Positions 1 through 8,300 of a DNA stretch of 64,000 bases are shown here, piece after piece. Origin of the DNA: Branchiostoma floridae (taxonomy: Eukaryota > Chordata > Leptocardii > Amphioxiformes > Branchiostomatidae); contig NC_049982.1 of the NCBI RefSeq assembly GCF_000003815.2, positions 10,976,175 through 11,040,174 of the forward strand. The letters run 5' to 3'. Position numbers and translations under genes: made by a program. The notes beneath the pieces were generated by a model that saw only the letters and a program-made list of their open reading frames with translations, was not told where the DNA came from and made no database searches. How positions within the stretch are numbered: the stretch's first letter is position 1; each line of letters starts with the position of its first letter.

Positions 1-2092
1 ACGCATTTTTACATATTATCCTATATGTGCAATGCAAGATTTGCCACGTTATTATACGTATACTACAACTTGGTATTGTTTGACTCCTGATTTATAGACT
101 TGTGTAAATTGATATTCGTCTTAATCCTATTGTTTATCGAATGGACAACACCTCTGGTGAACGAATATGCTGTGAATGGGTAATTTTTTTTTGTATTATC
201 ACGACATAATCATTCTCTCAGAAGCAATATCCTCATCTTTGTACGCGCCGTTCGGGCATCAAGGTGATCATGAGGGGTCAGAAAGGAGAACAGCGTTAAT
301 GGCAACCTTCCTTCCTTCCATGGTCATACCTTGCTGCCAGAAGGATCAAAATGATCTTGCGATATCGGCATTAATGATAATGTAAAACAGCCATTCTGTT
401 CAAGCAGGCATGCAAGTCACCATATAGCTATGTTAATTATGATCGCAAGAGGTCTAAATATATTTCCGTACTGAACACATGATATAGAAGTATAATCTTT
501 TGCATATATTTCAATGCAATATAGATGCTAATGTTTGATTGAGCACATGAAAACAGTTTCAGAACCTGTATCTTTAGAAATAGCTAAATACTAATTATGA
601 CATTTTGTGCAATATTGCCCCTTCAATAAAGCTCATAAACATATCATCTAATGTCGACATTTAAGGACAGTAAAACGTTGCAATCCTTCCAGAATGCAAT
701 CATATGAAGCATTTACACCTGATCAAACCGACAGTGATACAGACTGTAAACAGCAGGCTGACCTCGCCCCCACCCTGACCCCTTCTGTCATGATGAATTA
801 GGACTGACAGCTAGGCATGGGCCCAAACAATAAACAATAAACAAGAAACAAGAAACAAGCGAAATGATAGAGCTGAATTCTTCAAGACGAGTAGTGTGAA
901 CGTTACCATCGACCATTGAAACCAGTATCTTTGTATTTTCAGCATCGATAAATTAGAAATGTAAAGAATAAACACTTCATGACGATAACTCCCTCACAGG
1001 TACTTTAGGCGACGCCTTAGGGGAGGTTTTCACCTACGGGAGGAAGAGTTACCCCCTGAGGGAGGTTTTGCGGTTCACATTCACAGCTATAACTCACAAT
1101 CGTTTTGCTGTATTCGTATGTAGCTTGGCAAGTCGTCTGCCCGTATCCGTGAGACGTCATTTTTTGTGCACCGTGCCATTTCTCATTGACGCAATTACAA
1201 TGTGATATTTATAGAGCGACACCCCCATCTTGAAGGTAGGGAGCAGTCTAAAACTGTCGTCAGTGTTGCCGTTAGCTTGGCCAGCACTCACAGATCAAAC
1301 TTTTCTGGCTCCAATATATTATCTGATATCCAATCAGATGCTGGCCGGGTTCGGCAGATGCATACCATACTGTGTCTGTGTACTCGTACGTATATAGCAG
1401 AGCCGATTTTGTTTCAGACTTTGAAAGAGAAAAAAAACAAGAAGCTGACATATGGTCATGATTTCTGGTATCTAGATAACTTGAGTAATGATTAAGATAT
1501 GTAACTTTAGATACAAATCACTCAAACCAGGAGCTAATGACGGAGGGAAATTTGCTGCATTTCAATGATAGGACTCTCAAACATGCGACACATGTAACTG
1601 AGATAGGAATATCGATGGTTATCAATTATGCAATCTGCGTCAATGATTTTAATAAAACACTTTAATTCCATATTATGGTAAACTTATGTGGTATTTGGAA
1701 GTTAAGCAAAGTTGAATATTATTAGATATAAACCGTACAAATCAGGGCTCAATTTACACAATGTACGAGGAAATGCTACAATAGAGTCTTTTGCTAAGAT
1801 AACAATTTCATTCAACTTCTGTTTGTCTGAATCTTCATCTTCGAATTCGCGCCCAAAGATCAAGATTGATTTGGGTGAAATTTGGCTTGTAGGTTGTCAA
1901 GCTGGGTACGTGGTAAACAGACAGCACTCGTCAAGAACACCATAACTTTTTCACTGAGGTCTGTGTCCTTTGGACTCTCGTTTCGTATTTAATACTGTAT
2001 CTACGTCACTTTCCCGCTTTGCTTCTATCTCTACTATGTACACTGCACATCATCACTGAATGAAAACGTTTTGTTTTCTTGTTCGTTTACAG
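1..2092. other. Upstream region with no recognisable exon
   Basis: AT-rich sequence. I found no signal-peptide exon (ATG, hydrophobic run, phase 1 donor) and no domain match in either strand. Unit 1's first exon should be here or to the left. Confidence 0.5.
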
Positions 2093-2341
2093 TCTATCCT
2101 TTTGACCAGTTCGAGAAGATACCTTTTCATGCCATGAGAGGAGTGAGTGAAGCTCTAAGCGGAAGGACCATAGAGAGCTGTCTAAGGGCCTGTCTGGAGG
2201 GCACACCTTCGGTGCCACTGGGATCGTGTACCTCGGTGGATCACGTCTATGGCAGTGGTGACTGTCATCTCATGGTGGAAAACAAATTCAGTCATCCTGA
2301 GCTATACGTGGCGTATACACCCATGAATTACTATCATAGAC
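2093..2341 (+). CDS. Unit 1 exon: PAN/apple-like module
   Basis: The 249-nt exon is phase 1 at both ends, between ttcgtttacag and gtaagt. It encodes about 83 residues with the PAN/apple pattern: CLRACLEGT, then GSCTSVD, then GDCHL, ending in NYYHR. It matches the unit 5 module at 57295-57545. PAN domains usually bind proteins or sugars; the partner here is unknown. Confidence 0.75.
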
Positions 2342-5300
2342 GTAAGTTGGCTGATTTGTATGTTACAAAATAACATGCTGAACAGTCTAAATTGTTCATC
2401 TAAAAATTCCTTTCAAATGCTGTGTGTAGTGAAGAGAGTTCCTGTAATGATGTCAGCGTGTGTGTCCACAATCTTTTCATGCGTTTAGTGATTAATCTTT
2501 CATGCCAGCATTCAAAAGTGGCTTTTAAAGAGTGCAACCGAGCGTTTCGATCAATCATAGACTCTGCTGCTCCTCATAGACTCTCATGTGCCTGGAAGGA
2601 ACTCGACACGTCCCCAGGGATATTCTATCACAAAAAGCACCCCTTCAGATGCTTTGTATACAGACTTGTATCTTATTAGGATGCCAATTTCATTCTATAT
2701 TCATACTCTGCATATGTACTATATTTGATACTTGTTTTAGTAATTACGATGATAAGTTTGTTTCTTCTTTTTTTTTGCCACACATTGTACCGTGTACGAT
2801 CGTTGCGCAATAAGGTTCTTCTTCTTCTATATACTGTAGAAGTAGTGGCTGACATTGCGTGCTATGCTTTACCATTGTTTCCTTTTCTTTGAAACGTCCT
2901 GTTTGCAGTTTTTGACGAATGTACTGCAGAGACGGACATATGCCCTCACGAGTGTGTAGACCTCCCCGTCGGCTATGACTGCGCATGCCCAACTGGTTTC
3001 CAGTGGGACTGGACTGCGGTCAGCTGTGTTGGTACGTCATGTAGCCTGGTGTGGATTGGTGTTAAAGGTGTGGGGGTAGGGTGGATTTATTGTAGTGTAA
3101 AATGCCATTGTAACTATACTACATATATCTTCATATCAGTTAGTTAGCTCCCTAATGTCCACATTGTATCGTACCTGTCGCAACTTAGACTCTAAGTCAA
3201 ATTTACAACATACACACGCACACACACACACACACACGCACACGCACACGCACACGCACACACATACACACGCACACACATGTACACACACACACACACA
3301 CATACACACACACGCTTCAATCCCTAACACNNNNNNNNNNNNNNNNNNNNNNNNNNNNNNNNNNNNNNNNNNNNNNNNNNNNNNNNNNNNNNNNNNNNNN
3401 NNNNNNNNNNNNNNNNNNNNNNNNNNNNNNNNNNNNNNNNNNNNNNNNNNNNNNNNNNNNNNNNNNNNNNNNNNNNNNNNNNNNNNNNNNNNNNNNNNNN
3501 NNNNNNNNNNNNNNNNNNNNNNNNNNNNNNNNNNNNNNNNNNNNNNNNNNNNNNNNNNNNNNNNNNNNNNNNNNNNNNNNNNNNNNNNNNNNNNNNNNNN
3601 NNNNNNNNNNNNNNNNNNNNNNNNNNNNNNNNNNNNNNNNNNNNNNNNNNNNNNNNNNNNNNNNNNNNNNNNNNNNNNNNNNNNNNNNNNNNNNNNNNNN
3701 NNNNNNNNNNNNNNNNNNNNNNNNNNNNNNNNNNNNNNNNNNNNNNNNNNNNNNNNNNNNNNNNNNNNNNNNNNNNNNNNNNNNNNNNNNNNNNNNNNNN
3801 NNNNNNNNNNNNNNNNNNNNNNNNNNNNNNNNNNNNNNNNNNNNNNNNNNNNNNNNNNNNNNNNNNNNNNNNNNNNNNNNNNNNNNNNNNNNNNNNNNNN
3901 NNNNNNNNNNNNNNNNNNNNNNNNNNNNNNNNNNNNNNNNNNNNNNNNNNNNNNNNNNNNNNNNNNNNNNNNNNNNNNNNNNNNNNNNNNNNNNNNNNNN
4001 NNNNNNNNNNNNNNNNNNNNNNNNNNNNNNNNNNNNNNNNNNNNNNNNNNNNNNNNNNNNNNNNNNNNNNNNNNNNNNNNNNNNNNNNNNNNNNNNNNNN
4101 NNNNNNNNNNNNNNNNNNNNNNNNNNNNNNNNNNNNNNNNNNNNNNNNNNNNNNNNNNNNNNNNNNNNNNNNNNNNNNNNNNNNNNNNNNNNNNNNNNNN
4201 NNNNNNNNNNNNNNNNNNNNNNNNNNNNNNNATAGGTAAGGCCACAGCAAGTAACATTTTTATGACATCCGCCACAGACTGTAAAAATAATGAGATTTGC
4301 CCAATCAAATCTACCCATTTTGGTATTTTCTCATCATGTTGACCACCACCGAAAGGCATTATTGTTTTTTCCTGAAAATGTGGAATTTGAAAATTAACGA
4401 ACGCGCTGATCTGTCATCCATAAAGTTTATTTGCTATGGCCTAAGATTTATGGATCTTTTTCATTACTTTTGTCAAAAATGTATTTGTTTCTTACTGCAA
4501 AAAGCCTACAGGTGACTAAAGAACTTAAACAAGAACTACTTTTGACTATACAAAAAATGTACTACCACATAGATCTCGTAAAGTAAGAACATTTTGACAT
4601 TTTGAATAGGCCTGAAGGGGCCTTTTGAACGATGCCCATAACGTCCCCATAACATAGCATCATTTCCGTGTCCAAATATCGTATCTAAAAACGTATCTTA
4701 AAATAGCGTAAATACGTCTACGATACGTAATTTTCGATCAGAACGATATCGTTTTAATTATACGATATCACCTCGGAACAAAAATATTGCTATACTCCAT
4801 TATACTCAGCAAAATGCACTTCGCTAAGGTATCGTTATAACACGTACCTTAAACTATTGTCATCGTATAAAAAATGTAACTTGAATAAAGGAAACAAAAT
4901 GTAAATGCATCTTCGATAGTACTATCAAGCCATGGTTGTCTCTTGATTGTCCATATATGACTAATCGTTACTTACTGCATTTTTTTCCTGACAGGTCCTA
5001 AGACGTGGCGTGATGACAGGCGTTGCGGGCAGGGCTACCCTGCTGAAGACGGTAACCCTGCTGGATGCGACCATGGCGGGATACACCCATGCTGCTCCCC
5101 GGCAAACTGGTGCGGCAACACTGCACACCACTGTGACTGTCCGGACTGTGTCGACTACAGAAACACTGGTACATTACTGGAACATACAAAAGATCGCTTG
5201 GTTATCAGAAAAGATTAAGACATTGAGTGTACATGCCAGAACGATACCGTATAAAAAAATCGTCTGAATTGCGATATCGTATACCTGATGGCGATACTAG

Positions 5301-8300
5301 TACTTTAAGGTACACCTTACAACAGTACCCTAGAAAAGTGAAATTTGCTGCATAAAATGGAGTATAGCGATATTTTTGTTCCGAGACGATATCGAATACG
5401 TAAAATGATATCGTTTTAACCGGAAAATACGTCCGTATATCGTGGACGTATTTACGCTATGTTACGGTACGTTTTTAGATACGATTTTTTGACACGGAAA
5501 TGATGCCATATGTTGATATAATATGAGATATTGCAGTATACGATATCGTAACGTTCCTGTTGAAACATCGTACACGTATTTTCGCTTGTATGGTAAAACC
5601 ACATTAAAACGAACGGATTCTTCGTCATGATGAGGACGATGATATAACATTACCTGTGTGTACATGTACGCAATGGAAGTTTGGGGGTTTTAATTCCATG
5701 TAAATATTTCATCAGTTAATGGACAAATCGATATTTCAAATGCAGTCTCCAGCAAGTTATTCTATCACTTACTCCCAGGGATCCTACCACCAGGAGCCTA
5801 CCGTGTGTTCTGGATCTACTGGCGGCCAAGTGGAACCATCGCGGTCAGGCTACAGGGGGAGACCATGCCCTTCCTACAGTGGACGGACCCCGATCCTCTG
5901 CCGGTCCGTTACATCGGGTATACCATGGACCAGCAGTTCCCTGCGCAGTGGAGGTTCTGTCGAGGTAAAACTGGAATACTGGGATAAAATGTAAATTCTG
6001 TGACGGTATGTGGATATTTTGTAAAGTAAATGCGAGACTTCGCGTCTATAGAGTATAGCTACATTGTATTGGGTGCATATGAAGAGTGATGTGACATTTG
6101 AGTGCCTGTAGCCACATGTACACATACCGGTACGTTGATTTTTTTTGTCCATTTGCCCATGTTCAGCAATTACTATGTATTTTCGATAACAAATCAAAGC
6201 GTTAATGATCATGGATTTAACATGTAGCTTGATGCACGATGTTTGACGGAGTTGCCCATTTAAACCTACAGGAGTTTCCCAGAGGTGTCGGTGTACAAGG
6301 GGTTGACACTTATTACCATGCTAAAGCATGTTGACAGCTTATGACGGAAAACATATTGTATAGCATAACTTAAAAGCCTCTTGATTTTGGGCCCTCTAGT
6401 ATGTGACCTTGGTACTGCAACAGGACTTCCATTTCTGTCTCTTTTTACCTGGTGGCAGATAGTTTGTTTCAGCTATATTTAATGAAGTCTTACTAGTACA
6501 TACTGATGATAGTGTATTGGAACACACAGAAGTAATATAGGAGTGAGCATCGGAAATCAAATGGGATATCACTTTTATGCAGCACATCACGTATAATTTT
6601 CTATGTGTATGTCGATTTTTCTCTCACTATGAAGTGAATGGAGACTGGAGTGAGTGGGGTAGTTGGGACGCCTGTGACGCGAAGTGTGGGTTCGGAACCA
6701 TAAAGCGGACCCGGACATGTGACAACCCCCCTCCGGTAGAGTATCTGGGCGGGACCTGCATAGGGCTGCCCGGGATGTCCCTGCTTTGCTACATATCAGG
6801 CACATGCCCAGGTATTATCAGTTTTACTGTATATGTATATACAATAGTATTAATCAAGTGCATAGAACTGATTGGCCTACTTGATGCAGTCTTATAAATA
6901 CACATAAGAAAAGCACTACTAGTAAGTCTTATTCGTTCATTGTTGTCCATTTTCCATTTGCTAAATAAATATTCTTAATAGCAAGATAACTGCGTACAAA
7001 GCTAGTCCTCAATAGATCGATCTGTTCTAAATATAGAAGGAAATTCAAATTTGATGGTGAGAAACTTGTGCTTTTTGTCGGCTCATTTGGCAAATCTATT
7101 TTCCTATGTGATTTTGTTTCATTATATCCACATTACATAATGGAATCTGGATAGTTATAAGTGGTTGTAACAAATATTTCTTGTATGTATTTTCACTTAA
7201 TGAAAAACAGAGAGTGATTCTGGAGTGCCGGTATGTATAACCATTTCAAACCGGCTTTGTTTGATATAACTAGTGTCATGCGTGTTTTAGTTCATGTAAT
7301 CATTAAAACTCTGAAACACCAAATTTCAACCACTGAGAGGATGTCACTATATGAAACATGCCGTGTATCCACGTGATGTACAATTGATGAGTACATGTAT
7401 GTTCGAGAGAAACATGTACAATAACAAGAACATCGATGAAGGTTAGACCTCCAGCCAATAAGATACGCCAAATAGTAATTACTCAAGCAACTGGATATGA
7501 TTTTGGAAACGGTCTAATTGCTATTTGGCGTGATGACAAGAACATATCATAATGTATGCTAAATCTTAAGGCTCATTAATGTCACCGGAACACTCTGCCT
7601 TTGACCTGCAAAGAACAAAACCAACAGAAAGTGTATTGCACATCCATATAGTTCACACCAAAAAGCCATTCTTGAAGCAAAGTGACTGTCAGATTTTACA
7701 GCGTATATTGCTAGGAGTCAAGATTTTCACCCATTTTCACACTCTGTCGAACCTAGGGGTTGTTCGATCCCGGTGAGAGCAGCACCAACATGACCTGGCC
7801 TGTCTGGAAAAACAACTGGGAAAATGGAAAGTTTCTGCCTTTGGACTATGACTCTTCTGCCTCACCGAATGAGGAAGGTTGGTATTTCAGTTCATATATT
7901 GTACGATACTTAGCGTATTATTTGAATATCAGAATTGTCAGAATAAGATACCCTTCCGATTATGTTCCTTCATGTCCCACCCCAGGATGATTTGTCGTCA
8001 AATGATTTTCAGTCATTAATAAATGATGTAGTTCATGTCATTCTCCATGCCTTGAGCGATTAATTAATAGATTTGAGCTTTGAATTAAAAACTACTAATG
8101 GATACCTTCCCGTTCTATAGCTTTATATCAGTAGCACATTAGAACGTCATAAAGATTGCGACAAATTAGACAAAACGACTGTAGATATGAAAATTAATCT
8201 GGGCAGGCCAATACCGATCTGTCATTTTGCTAGGTTTTGACGTGGATCTGTACACGTACCAAGCCTTTACTTTCTTGTTTCAGGTGGGATGGACATCGCT

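Noticed and set aside
3136-4359. Long open frames across 3136-4359, 22972-23781 and 31371-32426 on both strands
   Set aside because: They consist of unknown residues across assembly gaps and carry no information.
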